DNA from: Diphasiastrum complanatum
Lineage: Eukaryota > Streptophyta > Lycopodiopsida > Lycopodiales > Lycopodiaceae
Length of the DNA stretch: 64,000 bases
Assembly: GCA_029204225.1 (NCBI GenBank)
Contig: CM055105.1
Coordinates: 14,732,147 to 14,796,146, forward strand
Direction: 5' to 3'
Positions within the stretch are counted from its first letter, which is position 1, and every line of letters begins with the position of its first letter. The notes under the pieces were generated by a model. The model was not told the DNA's origin. It did not search any database and saw only the letters and a program-made list of their open reading frames with translations. Positions 1-14,300 of the stretch are shown here, one piece after another. A program made the translations under genes and the position numbers.

Positions 1-179
1 ACATAATTTTTTTCAAAATAGAAAGTATTAAAATGAAAGACAAATTTGAGTAATATTTATTTTTCTCGTCATTGGTCTTTGCAAGTTGTTTTGCAGACTT
101 TAACAACTCGCAAGTGGAGCATACTGTCATTCGTGATTTTTTGGAAATCTTTACCAATCCAAAATCTCTTTTCCAAATT

Positions 180-480
180 CTAAGAAAATATGAGTAACTC
201 AAATAGGGAACATTTTTTGTTTTTGCAAACTCTTTGTACATCAAAAATATTTTTATTTTTTGTAAAATTATCCAGCAAGTGAAAATAAAAAGAATTAGGC
301 AATTTTTCTCCGTGCACATCTATGAAATGCTTTAGCCAAGCAGTTGCATTTAAAGCATCTGGAAAAACAGTTCGACCTTGTAAGGATCCCCGTAATGTTG
401 GGTCTTTCTGAAATCGTGCATGCATTCGTTGATGCCGTAAGTTTCAGATTGCATGAACTGCTTTGTAAGCTTTGTGGCAA
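180..480 (-). pseudogene. Fragment of an unidentified protein
   Basis: The minus strand is open over about 80 codons after an upstream stop. The region around AWLKHFIDVHGEKLPNS reads like folded protein, with a Trp-Leu helix and a GEKLPN turn. It vaguely resembles a segment found in transposon-associated eukaryotic proteins (W-L-x-x-F, G-[DE]-K-[ML]-P), but I cannot name a family. A second minus-strand frame (295-480) overlaps it, which suggests a frameshift. No start, splice sites or partner exon could be fixed. It lies downstream of, and on the same strand as, the Ser/Thr-rich frame at 667-1343 and might be a later exon of it. Confidence 0.25.
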
Positions 481-666
481 ACTTCCAAAGCATTAAAAAA
501 ATACAAAAATGAGTTTTTGTCCGGCCTCACTGTTGCACACAAATAGCAATTTCTCTCATCCTTACTTCATAAAAAGAAGTTTGATCTTAATTCTTCAATT
601 TATCTGATACTCAACTTTTGCAAACAACAGGATGAGCAGGAAATAATATTCTGTACATTTCGAATC

Positions 667-1343
667 TTAGATTTTGTAATGATTCGTTAAATCAGGTGAG
701 AATCTAAAGTCTCTCTTGTATTTTTCTTTTTGTTTGGGGTTTGATCTATCAATTGAACCTGTGACACCAGTAGGTGCTTGAACTGGTTGAGAAGGTGTTG
801 GAATTTCATGACTGGAAATTCGGGCTCCAACCTCAAGATGTTCTAGACCCTCAGAAGGCTCTAAATTTTCAACAAATACAGCCCTTTTAGATTTAACACG
901 ACGAACATCATTTTGAGAAGGTCGCCTACGAACATGAGAAAAGCTTGAACGTCGCGGATCAATAGAATTACGTGGATCTGTTGGTTACTAGAATCAGTAA
1001 TTGAGTGAATTGAATCTTTTGACTCATCACTCAATGATGCAACTTGTTCAAAAGAACAATGTTCTAGTTGTGCCGAGCCTGTATCTGAAGAGGAGGACGA
1101 GGTCGAAAGATTTGATACAAGTTGAGTTACAGGCGTCATTTCTTGAAAAGTACTTGCTTGAGAAATTTCAGATGATGAACAGGTAAATGATGATGATGCC
1201 ACATCATTTACCAAAATATGTTCAGATTCAGGAGTGGCTTTATAGAAAAAGCTTTCATTGGGAATGTCAGATGAAGATGTTGCACTTGTTGCAACATATT
1301 GAGTTACAACTACTGGAATAGAAGAGGTAGAACTACTTGACAT
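667..1343 (-). pseudogene. Ser/Thr-rich ORF with one frameshift
   Basis: It starts MSSSSTSSIPVVV and is strongly Ser/Thr-rich for about 120 residues. Near 980-992 the sensible frame changes by one nucleotide into a basic, Arg/Ser-rich segment (about 100 residues, containing RRSSFSHVRRRPSQNDVRR and ending NHYKI at 667). Both halves look coding by composition, so one indel has probably broken a single disordered protein. No domain is recognisable. Its start faces away from the palindromic hairpin (2027-2445) and the ParB-like gene, so the two could be divergently expressed parts of one element; that is inference from layout only. Confidence 0.35.
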
Positions 1344-1599
1344 CGTAACCTAAAAAAAAAAATTAACTATGTACTTATGCTAAGCATAGAACCGTACAAA
1401 TAGTTAACACCACACTAAATGTGCTCCTCAAACATAACTGCAACCTATGTTGGTCATAAAACAAATAAAAACCTATGCGAACTTCAATAGACGTATATAG
1501 AAAAACCAACTAAATGCAAATGAGCAACATGCCTAAAAAGTAACTGGTTAATAAAAATGTTCGGCAGCTCCATGCCTTAAATACTATTTGGCAGCATTC

Positions 1600-1621
1600 T
1601 TAGGGTTAGGGTTAGGGTTAG
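1600..1621 (+). repeat. Short telomere-like TTAGGG tract
   Basis: About 3.7 perfect copies of TTAGGG (not the usual plant TTTAGGG) lie in otherwise unremarkable sequence. The tract is too short to be a chromosome end. Confidence 0.6.
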
Positions 1622-2026
1622 ATTTGGACTGTCACGACTAATACTCTAGGTCGGCGTGGGGTGAGGTGATTTGCTGCAACTCGGTCCCGAAGTAAGTTGG
1701 AGGACTAGCGTGAGACAGGGGTCTCGAAAAAAAAATTATTTAAGGACCATAGTCCAAGCATAACTCACCTCATTTGCAAATTCAGAAGCCCACATGCTGC
1801 CAGAGCAATCGCTACGATCAAGTCACGTCTTTCTATAAGATTTCGCATATGTTCTCGCTTACAGATTTATTGACGATAAGATTATTTTCATTTTTTAACT
1901 TTGTTCTATCCTTACCATGGGTATTAAGTTCTTGCATTAGAAATATTATGTTTTAATTTGTATTTATCTTCTTAAAACATGGGTAACCTGTGCTTAGCAT
2001 AGGTGCATGAACCTGTCATCTCCTCT

Positions 2027-2445
2027 AACCTATGCTGAGCATAGGTTGTGTTCGGGTCCTTAGTAACATCCTATGCTCAACATAGGATTCTGACGTTATT
2101 TTTTCAATTCTAACCACGTTTCGACCTATGCTTAGCATAGGTTGCATCTCTGGTCTTGTTCCAACCTATGCTCAGCATAGGTTAGCAAGCAAATTGCGAA
2201 GACATCTTATGCTCAGCATAGGTTGGACCAGAGCGCGTGAGTAACGACCTATGCTGAGCATAGGATGTCTTCGCAATTTGCTTGCTAACCTATGTTGAGC
2301 ATAGGTTGGAACAAGACCAGAGATGAAACCTATGCTCAACACAGGTCGAAAGGTGGTTAGAATTGAAAAATCCCACCTCCGTCCTATGCTAAGCATAAAT
2401 TGTTACTAAGGACTTGACCACAACCGATGCTTAGCATAGGTCGCT
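2027..2445. repeat. Large imperfect hairpin built from 16-18 bp palindromes
   Basis: Left arm about 2027-2223 and right arm about 2247-2445 are reverse complements with few mismatches. Matched landmarks are TCCTTAGTAAC (2057) with GTTACTAAGGA (2402), AATTCTAACCAC (2106) with GTGGTTAGAATT, and GGTCTTGTTCC (2153) with GGAACAAGACC (2307). The loop is about 25 nt around 2235. Each arm contains several copies of a self-complementary motif of the type CCTATGCTNAGCATAGG, so palindromes sit inside a palindrome. The arms lack coding sense. This resembles a foldback element or a hairpin-RNA source; transcription is unknown. Confidence 0.8.
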
Positions 2446-2640
2446 ACTCGTATTTTCTTGTTTTACAACGCTTTGTCTCAGAAAAGTGATCCTTTTGAGA
2501 TGTTTTAGTAAGAAAATATGTTGTATTTGTAGTTTTGTTTTTTTGATTTTTTTCACAAAAATGGCTTGTTATATTAAAGTTTTCAGTATTTTCATCAAGA
2601 TAGCATTTTAAATTTTTCTAAAAAGTCTTTTTTTTTTGCA

Positions 2641-4329
<1,689 letters not shown>

Positions 4330-4465
4330 CGATCCAGCCAGCCTGCTTGCTATTCATTAATATGATCTGATCGATGGGCGATCTGTGGACTCATCGAGGT
4401 GCATAATCTTAATGGATTGTTCAGATTGCTTCTTCAAGCAGTGTGCTTCATGCAATGTGTAGATA

Positions 4466-4531
<66 letters not shown>

Positions 4532-4835
4532 CCGTTTGTGGCCATATGTAGCCATAAACGAGACCCTTGGAGTGCGGTTTGCGGTTTGTTTTCTTTGTTC
4601 AGACCGTTAGCAAGACTTAACGATGGGTTGAGGTTCGTTCACTTCGTTCAGACCATAAGCGAGACTTTGCGATTGTGCTTCGTATGTGACGGCAATCGTT
4701 GACTTTGCGAGCCTTTGCAATGAAATGCGGTCGTATGCGGTCAAAATGGGATCCTTTGTAGTGTGAGAGAGAAAGCATCCGAGAGAGAGAGAGAGCATCG
4801 TTTCCTTCGTTCAGACTGTATGCGAGAGAGCTCTC

Positions 4836-5040
<205 letters not shown>

Positions 5041-5860
5041 GACCAAAAAAAATAGAAATGACTTGAAGACCCATTTTTTTTAAATTTATTAATTTTTTTC
5101 AAAAAGTATCTAAATTTAAAATGTTTCAAATATATATATATTGTTATGTTAAGAAAATGTTATATTTTGCAAGAAAATAATTTAAGCTACAAAAATTTGG
5201 TCAATAGATTTTTATAAATAGCTTAAAATTAGTTTATATTGAATAATAATACTATTTAAAATAAAATCATTAGGTACACAACCACTAAAACACCTAAAAA
5301 ATATTTTTTGCTTACTAAAAACAAAAGTTATAGTTTTTTTTTTTTTGGAATTTTAAAAGTTTTTTGAGTTACAATTCTTGTATCGAAAAGAATATTTTTT
5401 AAATTATGTTAAAAATTTGAATTAATTTTTTTTTTAATTCTAAATTTTTGCAAATCTTTACTTACACTCACGTAAGTTAATTAAATATTTAAACATTGAA
5501 TAAATGCAAATAAAATTACTTTACAATAATCGAGATTAAATTATTTGTGATAATATTTAAATCACGATGAAAAAAATCTAAATTTTTTTCTCATTTTTTA
5601 TAATATTTAACAATATCTTTTTATACAAAAAATATTATAAAAACACATCTAAAATTAAAATATTGTAAACTTGACAAATCGTTACAATTTTAATTTTTAA
5701 AAAATAATTATCAATGTTAAAAATTTTAAAATATTTCAAATTTTAAATTTTAAATCGCTAAAAAGCAAGTTTAAAAGTATTAAATCAATTAAAAAGAATT
5801 CAAAACACAATACATCAAAAAATATATACACAATTAGTTTTTAAAACAAAAGAGAATTTT
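5041..5860. other. Very AT-rich non-coding stretch
   Basis: Long A/T runs with no reading frame, hairpin or splice pattern I can support. It lies immediately 3' of the methyltransferase gene and could hold its 3' untranslated region. Confidence 0.6.
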
Positions 5861-6940
5861 TTAGTCCCAAAAATTATTGATGTCATTTACATCTTTTTCG
5901 TTGGCTTTTTCTTGAGTAGCCACTATACTATCAAGTGGCACCTCTTCTACAATTTTCTCGATTACAGTTACTACATTGTAATCTTGAACCAAGACATCAG
6001 CAAATTCTCCTGTGTCGCCTACTTTTCCTCTAGCAGGAGGCTGAGGTTCTTTGGACAAGGGAACTATTGTATCCTCGTTGTCGAAACTCTTTCCCACCTC
6101 AGATAATTCATCTGGCAAAATTGAAAGAGATTTCATTCTCATTTTTACAAAATCAACTAAATTAGTATCTAAATCTACTGCAACAACATGTCTACCTTTC
6201 TGAACAGTACATGCGCTCGTAGTGCCACTATCGCTAAATAAATCTAAAACCCAATCAGCTGGGTGAGAAAAAATATCAATTAAATGATTAATTAATTGTT
6301 GTGGCTTTTGGTAGGGACAAGCCACAGAACCCGTCATTGGATTTTTTAATTTCTTTGTCACAGCTGGATACTGGAACAAGTTTTCAAAACTTGTCAGTCC
6401 GGAAGTGTTGTAATACAGCATCGAGCGTTTGCCATCCAAAGAATAATAACCGATGGTTATGTCTTCTATTTCATTGCAAAGTTGTGCTCCTCTCGAGTTT
6501 CTGACATTCGGCTTGTACCTGACATGGTACATTACAAGTAAAATAAATTTAAAATTTTAACTTTAAAAAAAAAATTAAATAAAATTATAAATTAAAATAC
6601 GAATTGATAATTCAGGAATTTAAGAATTTACCACATAGCATTCTCTATTCTCGCATTATAGAAAGTTAGTAGAGCTTTCTGTACCGATGTTGACTGCCAA
6701 GAAGAATGAAAAATAACAACTCTCCAAATTGGAGAAGTAGTCACTTCAAGAAAAACCTGCATAAAACTATGGATTTCAGTGATTTTGAAAGGGGTATCAT
6801 TATTTAATGATTCCTTCATCTGAAATCCATATGGTATATCGGCGATGGAAAGTGTATAAGGCCTTTTTCTTAAAAATTTTGAAATTTCTCCACAATCGCC
6901 CTCCTCAACAGAGTAAAAGCATGGTTGATCATCGACACGT
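5861..6940 (-). pseudogene. Beta-class amino-methyltransferase (N4-cytosine/N6-adenine DNA methylase family), 5' end lost
   Basis: Two minus-strand exons join cleanly: donor TG|GTAAAT at 6631, acceptor GTCAG|G at 6519, phase kept, intron 113 nt. The upstream exon (about 6940-6632) carries SIADIPYGF (DIPYG at 6826-6840), matching catalytic motif IV (D/N/S-P-P-Y/F; here the first Pro is Ile). The downstream exon (6518-5861) carries KPQQLINHLIDIFSHPADW, then VLDLFSDSGTTSA (motif I, SAM binding, about 6218-6247), then VVAVDLD. Motif IV before motif I is the beta-class order (N6_N4_Mtase family), whose members methylate exocyclic amino groups of DNA bases. The C-terminal 85 residues are acidic and unassigned, ending NNFWD. 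Within the two exons there is no stop or frameshift. The 5' end runs into poly-Lys then (GA)n/(GT)n encoding Glu-Arg and Cys-Val, so the natural N-terminus is missing or displaced. A host origin or capture by a mobile element are both possible. Whether it is active is unknown. Confidence 0.65.
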
Positions 6941-6946
6941 TTTTTT

Positions 6947-7345
<399 letters not shown>

Positions 7346-7633
7346 TTAGGGTGGCGTAAATGCTTTCACTCATGGTTCTCATGGTCCCTGTGCGGCCTAA
7401 GTGCTTTAAACGAACCGCAAACCGCATGCAAGGGTCTCGCCTATGGCTACATACGGTCTGAACAAAGAAAACGATGCTCTCTCCACGTAACGACCGCATT
7501 TAGGCCGGATAGGGACCACCGCCAACTAGATCGAAAAAATCATCGTCCGTCAACACCATACTGAATTGCCGAATCATCGGACGCCACCTAGATTGGCCTC
7601 CATTGCCCATCAACGATGGGCACTCTTTACTAG
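7346..7633 (+). mobile_element. Reverse M1 module ending in a Helitron-type 3' terminus
   Basis: Positions 7346-7500 are M1 in reverse. The last 62 bp (7572-7633) contain the perfect hairpin GCCCATCAACGATGGGC, a short spacer ACTCTTTA and the terminal CTAG, followed by T and (TA)n. A hairpin about 10 nt before CTRR, inserted next to T in AT-rich DNA, is the hallmark of Helitron 3' ends. The same terminus recurs near 10818, 11273 and 54418. The 5' end was not found, so whether the methyltransferase locus lies inside is open. No Rep/helicase gene is present. Confidence 0.65.
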
Positions 7634-7830
7634 TATATATATATATATATATAAACTTACATACACTTTTGTGCATGGGTGAGGAATCCCATGCATCCTC
7701 CTCCCCTCACCCATGCATACCCTTTTTTTGAATTAAAACTGATGGAGAGGAAGATGCTTGTATGGGGAACATGATGCATGGCCCTCCTCCCCATGCATGC
7801 ATATACACTAGCATGGCAGTGCATATTAAA
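7634..7830. repeat. (TA)n plus GCATGC-rich unit, copy 1
   Basis: (TA)n is followed by AAACTTACATACACTTTTG and a block rich in CCCATGCATGC and CCTCCTCCCCTCACCC in both orientations. About 200 bp of it recurs at 10838-11045, also directly after a Helitron-like 3' end. Confidence 0.7.
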
Positions 7831-7935
7831 ACTAGCCACTTTTTTATTTATTGACCAATTTTCCAAGATACTCAACTTTTCAATATAGCCACCTTTTATT
7901 AACCACCTTATCTCATTATGATTAAATGTAATGTG

Positions 7936-7936
<1 letters not shown>

Positions 7937-7993
<57 letters not shown>

Positions 7994-9365
7994 TAAAATG
8001 CTCCCTCCAATGCCATCTGCAAAAGCTCTTCCAGCATCGCCAAAGCTCGCTATATTCCAAGTCACCAGCATCCACCATCGCCAAAGCTCGCTATATTCCA
8101 AGTCACCAGCACCATCACCATATTGGTGGAAGTATCCAACTCCTGTATCTCTCCCTGCATCAAAGCACATGCACCTTCTCCTTATCTCAAAACCCCAGCC
8201 TCTGCACCTGCACCGCATCCAGTTCATGCTCCTGCTCCACATCCAATAATGCCTGCACCCACCCGCGTTCCACTAGCACCCATCTTTGTTTTTGCTGGGG
8301 ATCCCTAGAACAATCACCAGTACACATTATAACATCAGGAAACATCACCTTATCTTCTGCGCTGCACAATATATAATTAGGAGTTGACAGAAATTTTTTT
8401 TGCGGAAGTGAAATCTGTATCTTACAACCTGCAATAACTAAACTGATTTTCAAGGTGTTTCAGTATGGAATCTCAGGCGATGAAGACCGAATTGTAGTCT
8501 CAGACTTCTCTTGATCCATGGAGTAGATACTAGAGATTTGTGTGTGCGGTTGAACATGCTAGCATAGCCACAAAATGCAGCGGTGGAAAATAGTTTGTGA
8601 TTTCCAGCAAGTGTGGGCTCCGAGACATAGTTCTCAATTGCTAACCTTTCTGGCAGAATCAGACTAGCTGCCTCATTGCAAATTTTCCGCTAACAAAAGT
8701 AGCAATCTCAAGGCCATTATGTGTTGAAATAAAGTAGCCTTGGCGCCTTCATCATTATTGTCTGCTATTTGAGCAAAGATCGGAAATGAACATGGAAGGG
8801 ATGTTGCATGTGCTAATGATCACGACGTTCATGATAGTATATGTTCAGATGCTCCTAAAGAGCAATTAGAGTTGTCACCATTCGAGAGTTTATAGCTCCC
8901 ATTTATAGGTACGAGCAAAATGGTATAAAACAACATGAACTACATCTATAACAATCGAGATAGATTTCATAGAGAGATTCACAGTGACATCATTGATGCC
9001 CTTGGAGGTCATTCTGCCCATTTTCGGCTTTTGGGGGGCAAAAGGCATAACATTCATAGTTTGCAATCCTTTGTGAACGAAGATCACTACAATATATGAA
9101 TCAATATTGACGAGGGAAATAATGCCTCACCATTAGAATCAAGGATCAAGCTAGTTGTAGTCCTCCATGTATGATTGCTGAAAGCAGGTCAAAATGATCT
9201 TGCATTATGACTGCTGATTAAGGAAACGTGCTCAAAGTGGCTTTAGAATGTGAAATACTTATAGTAGAGTTACTGGCAGCTATGGCTGCCTTAAGGTTCA
9301 GCATTTGTAGACAACCACAAAGCAAGGTAGTGTTGCTTCGGAATTGTAGACAACAAGATCAAGCA
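7937..9365. other. Non-coding: (CT)n, 41-bp direct duplication, Pro-rich short ORF
   Basis: (CT)n at 7937-7990. A 36-bp sequence (CATCGCCAAAGCTCGC...) is directly duplicated at 8035-8070 and 8076-8111. A Pro/Ala/His-rich frame (8123-8308; ...APAPHPVHAPAPHP...) is low complexity with no homology I recognise. From 8310 to 9365 I see no gene, only short frames interrupted on both strands. Confidence 0.5.
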
Positions 9366-9517
<152 letters not shown>

Positions 9518-9568
9518 TACTAGATTCTATTGAACTAATTGTTTGGATTTAGAGTTTTCATAAGTAAT

Positions 9569-10817
9569 TGCTAAAAATGTTTTTATCAATAAAAGTATTA
9601 AAATAATGACATCAATTCAAAAAGTCATAACTGCAAAAAATTTTTACTCTTCGAGCTGATTCCAACAAGTATATGCATGACCACATTTGATTTTAGTTTG
9701 ACTGAGATTTTTAAAGATCCTACTCAGATAGATGAAGTTTTATGGCATTTACGAAATTTATTAACTTTCTTTCAAGTTAAATATCTTCTAAGTATGAGCT
9801 CGGATTCGAGTGATGTAGAAAGCAATATTGCTCTATTTTTTTGAGTTCTTTGCATTGACGATATGAGTGATTAGTTTAAAGTATTGTATGATGTGGCCCA
9901 CAATCAAGCATAGAGGCCTATTATCTTTCTCAGAATGAATTGATACTAAAAGCCTAGTTACTCAATTCTAAACAAGCTAATCAGAATTTCGAAAAACTTG
10001 ATTTTTTTCGAAAGACTTGAATTTCTCAAAAGGATCGAATCTTTCGAAAGGCTTGAATTTTTTCAAATGCTCGCATTTTTTCAAAGGATGGAATTTTTCC
10101 AATGACTCAAATTTTCCAAAGGATCAAATTTTTCAAAAGATTCAAAATTTTTCCAAAGACTAGAATTTTGTTTTGGAAATACTCAAATTGTTTCAATGAC
10201 TCGAAATTTTTCGAAAGACTCGATTTTTTTTTTTGAAAAATTCAAAGTTTTTTTGGAAAGACTCAAATTTTTCCAATAACTCGAATTTTTCCAAAGGGTC
10301 GAGTTTTTTCAATGACTCAAATTTTTTCATTGACTCAAATTTCTCCAAAGACTCCAATTTTTTTAAAGACTCCAATTTTTCCAAAGGATCGAATTTTTTC
10401 AATGACTCGAATTTTTCTAAGGACTCGAATTTTTTTAAAGGATCGAATTTTTTCGAATGATCAAACTTTTCCGACCCAACGTTGAGCTTGGCAAAGAAAG
10501 ATGCTCATTATTCAGGCTGAGCATCGAATTCCAACAAAACACACATGCATGAACAACATATTTACTTTGAACTGTGGGCCACACGTTAACAGACATTTGC
10601 AAACACAAATCGCCTACCACCCCCATCAACCTATTTATTAAGATCCTCGATGTGCTATTGTTAAACACGGTTAAATTTTGACCCCTATTACGGCCGAGAT
10701 CTGTGCGATATGTTTGATATTCGAGATGTGAGATGTGCGAGATTGGCCACCATCCAAATCATCGACTGCCACCTAGATCGACCTCCATTTCCCATCAATG
10801 ACAGGCACTTTTTACTC

Positions 10818-10818
<1 letters not shown>
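9569..10818 (+). mobile_element. Non-autonomous Helitron-like element, copy 1, with internal satellite
   Basis: Shares nearly its whole length with 53283-54418: same left edge (TGCTAAAA...TGTTTTTATCAATAAAAG), same order and same right edge. The right edge has a degenerate hairpin (CCCATCAATGACAGG) and ends CTCG, a mutated CTRR. The middle (about 9990-10460) is a degenerate array of a 16-20 bp motif around GACTCGAATTTTTCCAAAG, giving (Asp-Ser-Asn-Phe)-like frames on one strand and Lys-Phe-Glu-Ser on the other; these are by-products. No transposition gene is present. Confidence 0.6.
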
Positions 10819-10888
<70 letters not shown>

Positions 10889-11060
10889 AACTTATGTACA
10901 GTTTTGCGCATGTGTATGGGTGCACCATGCATGCTCCTCCCCTCACCCATGCATGAGCTTTTTCTAACTAAAAAACTTGGGGAGGAGGATGCATGTATGG
11001 GGAAACGAATGCATGGCCCCCTCCCCATGCATGCATCTAAGGGGCCCACTCCAAATTCAA
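10819..11060. repeat. (TG)n(TA)n plus GCATGC-rich unit, copy 2
   Basis: (TG)n 10819-10838 then (TA)n to about 10884, then the unit seen at 7655-7830 (AAACTTATGTACAGTTTTG, CTCCTCCCCTCACCCATGC, CCCCATGCATGCATC). Both copies have identical context to their left: a Helitron-like 3' end. Confidence 0.7.
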
Positions 11061-11229
11061 ATTGTTCTTTACCAACACACATAGTGTTTTGAAGTGCATG
11101 TACATACTTTCATGGTGAAAGGTGTTAAACAAATGAGACTTTCATTATAAAAAATTTAAAGGGTGCTCTAAAGATTTTTTAAATTATCAGACTTTCCACG
11201 GGAAAGGTTGAAATAAAAATGAATTTTAT

Positions 11230-11272
11230 GAAAATCGGCCTCCATCCCATCAACGACGGGCACTCTTTACTA

Positions 11273-11273
<1 letters not shown>
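11230..11273 (+). mobile_element. Helitron-type 3' terminus
   Basis: CCCATCAACGACGGG hairpin, ACTCTTTA, CTAG at 11270-11273, then (TA)n. The upstream sequence differs from the other copies, so only the terminal ~45 bp is shared. Confidence 0.6.
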
Positions 11274-11289
<16 letters not shown>

Positions 11290-11304
<15 letters not shown>

Positions 11305-14300
11305 GTTGTCTCAATATAACCCTCAGAATAAGCATCACAAATAACTAGGAGAATCCTATCTATTTTAGAGGGTTATATACAGGTTTATAAAGAGGCTTAT
11401 ATAGCGAGGCTTATTCCGAGGTCTGTTTGGGAAAACCCTCCCAAATAACACATGCTGATGTTCCTTAGGGCCTATGGCTATTTCCGAAACTAACGTAGTG
11501 AGGCTTTTTACAAGGTTTATTCCAATGAAAATAGACAAAATTGCTTTATTTTTTTCCTTCAAAAAAGCCTCGGTATTACCCTCGAAAATAGTTCGCATTT
11601 TTGTAGTGAATAAAGCCTCTTTACAAAACATGAATTCTATTCAACTAGAAAATTCATCACCTTCTATGCTAACACAATTGATAAGCATTATGGAAATCAA
11701 CGTAATAGTTTCTATGGTGTTTCCTATTACCACTTTGCTTCTGCATTAACCAAGATGAGAAGTCAAGTCCTATTCTAAATGAGAGAATGGTCGGAAAAGT
11801 ATCACTAACATTTTCCATAGATCACTATAGCGGTCCAAATTTATTGACGATAATGGAAAAAATATCTCAGTGGTCCTGCTCATATTTGGTGGCAAAACTA
11901 GATGAAATATGAAGCATTGGCTTGTACCAAAATTGTCGGTTGTCGTTCCTGACAAAGGACTATTAAATTCTTTTTAAGAAAATCAAAGACAGTATTTCAT
12001 TCGACAAACAGCTTTAGCTGAACAATACAACATGCACTTTACTAAAGTAGCTGAATCTATGCAATTTGCAATTCAGAAGACCAATGTGACACACTACATA
12101 CAAGGACTTGAGCCTCAACTATGAGTGGTTATGGAAGACAATCCATATCATGAAGGTTACTACTACAACATATAATCAGTGCACTGATAAGGAATAATGA
12201 GCTACAGGGTAACATGTTTGATTTTCTATCGACTGTGAAGAAAAGCTTTGGAAGATCGAATGGGAACAATGGAATTTTCAAGAGATAAAAACCAACAATC
12301 TACAATAGCCAAAGGTGTGCCATTCGAATGTTCAACTAAAAGATGAAGCTTTAAGGATCCAACTTTCCGAAGATGATGAACAATTAGATAATCAAGGTCA
12401 CAATTCAAATGAAGGAGAGCGAATTGATGCCAATGAAGAAGGAACAGTCAACATTGGAAACCAGTTAGAACCAGATCATGGGAATCAAAATAATGGCAAT
12501 AAAGAGGAAATGCCTAATATGAAAGGTCAGGTGTAGATTCAACTGGAAAAGGCTACTAATTCAGAAAAGCAAAAAACTAATTCAAGTGATTCTGATGAGT
12601 CTTCGAATTGGAAATGCAAAATGATGATAAAGATAATTCTTCATCAATATCGTGAAGTGCAAAGTGATGAAGAAGAATAGTTACCAACAATGGAAAAGCT
12701 TTTTCAGCAAATGGATTAGCCAACTTGATTTCCTATTAAATCCACAAGAAAAGGCAAATCAGTATTTATGCAGTGCTACATAGTGTGCACAAGATTGATA
12801 ACATCAACATAATTCCCAACTCGAATCAAACAAGAAAAATACCAAATGTGTTTCCAATGTCAATGCAAGGACACTGAAAATCAATTGAGGATAACGAAGT
12901 CAATGTGGAGAATTTTGAAGATAATATTGAAGTTCAATTGAGCAATACAAAGGCCAGTTTAGACAATGAAGTTGTGAAGGAGGTAAATTACTCAAGGACA
13001 ATGCCTTCTTTGATATCAGAATAACTACTATGTCACATTTAATGAAAAAACTTGTCTAAGACTTCTTGTGAACTGAAATTAACAGACAAGGGTAAAACTG
13101 ATCTATATGAATGTTTCACATTCAATATATAGTACACAATGGAAGGTGACGAAGTTTACAAAATAGAAACTGGGAATTGTTATTTTATTAGAGTTTTCAG
13201 TTTGTGGCTCAATATATTGAAGATAACAATAATGTTGAACGTGATAATCTACAAAAAAAACATCGTGGAGAAAGTTTAAGTGAAATGGATATCATCATTC
13301 TTTGTAAACATCTCGTTCACTCTATTTTATTGGAAACGAATATTCACTCTGAATATCATTTGTTATTTCCAAAGATGATTAGTTCGAGCTCACTAGTTCC
13401 TGTATTTAGTTTTGATCAGCGATATTTAGACCATGTGAAATCTCAACAATTCAAATGTCAAACTAATGGTCATTATTGAAGCATTTGGATTGAACAACAA
13501 AGTGCTTATTCAACAACATGATATAAACTTCAAGCCAATGCAAAGTTAAGAGAGTAAGTTAAATACGAGATGTGGAATTAAGTTAAGAGTGGATTGAACT
13601 TGTGTAGTCCAGTGTCTTCCATTTAGGAATATAGACAAGATTTAGGTGAAGACTGGTTTTAGATGATATGTGCTTCCAATAGTAGCAAGGAAATTTCCAC
13701 TGAAAGACTTTGTATTGGGTTCATAATTTCTAGTGATTTTAGAGCCCCATGAAGAAGAACTTTGATCTTCTAAGTTAAAGGCATATGAGTTTTGAGATAG
13801 TAAACCAAGAGTCTACAATGAAACGTCAAGTAATGTGACATCGACATAGCTTGCATACGAGTGAATAGAAGAGGCTCTTGAATGGTATTGTAGTGATTTT
13901 TAAAAGGCTTCACTTCAAGGCCCTATATATCGATTCTCATCAAAACGACAATTCCTAAGGCATAAAGCAACACCCAGAAATTGTGCAAAGAACAAGAATA
14001 CTTCTATGATTTTCGTGTTTTGATTGACCATAACAACAATATGAGCTCAAGAACCATAAATCCAAGTATTGAGCAACTTTGAAGACGGAGTGATTGAAAA
14101 AATTTTAAATATTCATCAGAATCTAAATATGCTACAGATGTGACATTAACGGGAGGAGGCGGGAGAGAATCTACAATGGAGGGACCGCATACAATATAAA
14201 TGGTACTGAATATGTAAATGATGTTTTTTTTTGTGCATGTCTTAATTCTATTTACTGATATTACCTAAACTTTCATGTTGTTCAAAAAATTTTGTGGCTG

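Noticed and set aside
8123-8308. Proline-rich cell-wall-like protein
   Set aside because: Short, low complexity, no signal peptide, and next to a local DNA duplication; composition alone is not enough.
10193-10460. Asp-Ser-Asn-Phe / Lys-Phe-Glu-Ser repeat protein
   Set aside because: Arises from the degenerate AT-rich satellite inside the Helitron-like element; both strands are equally open.
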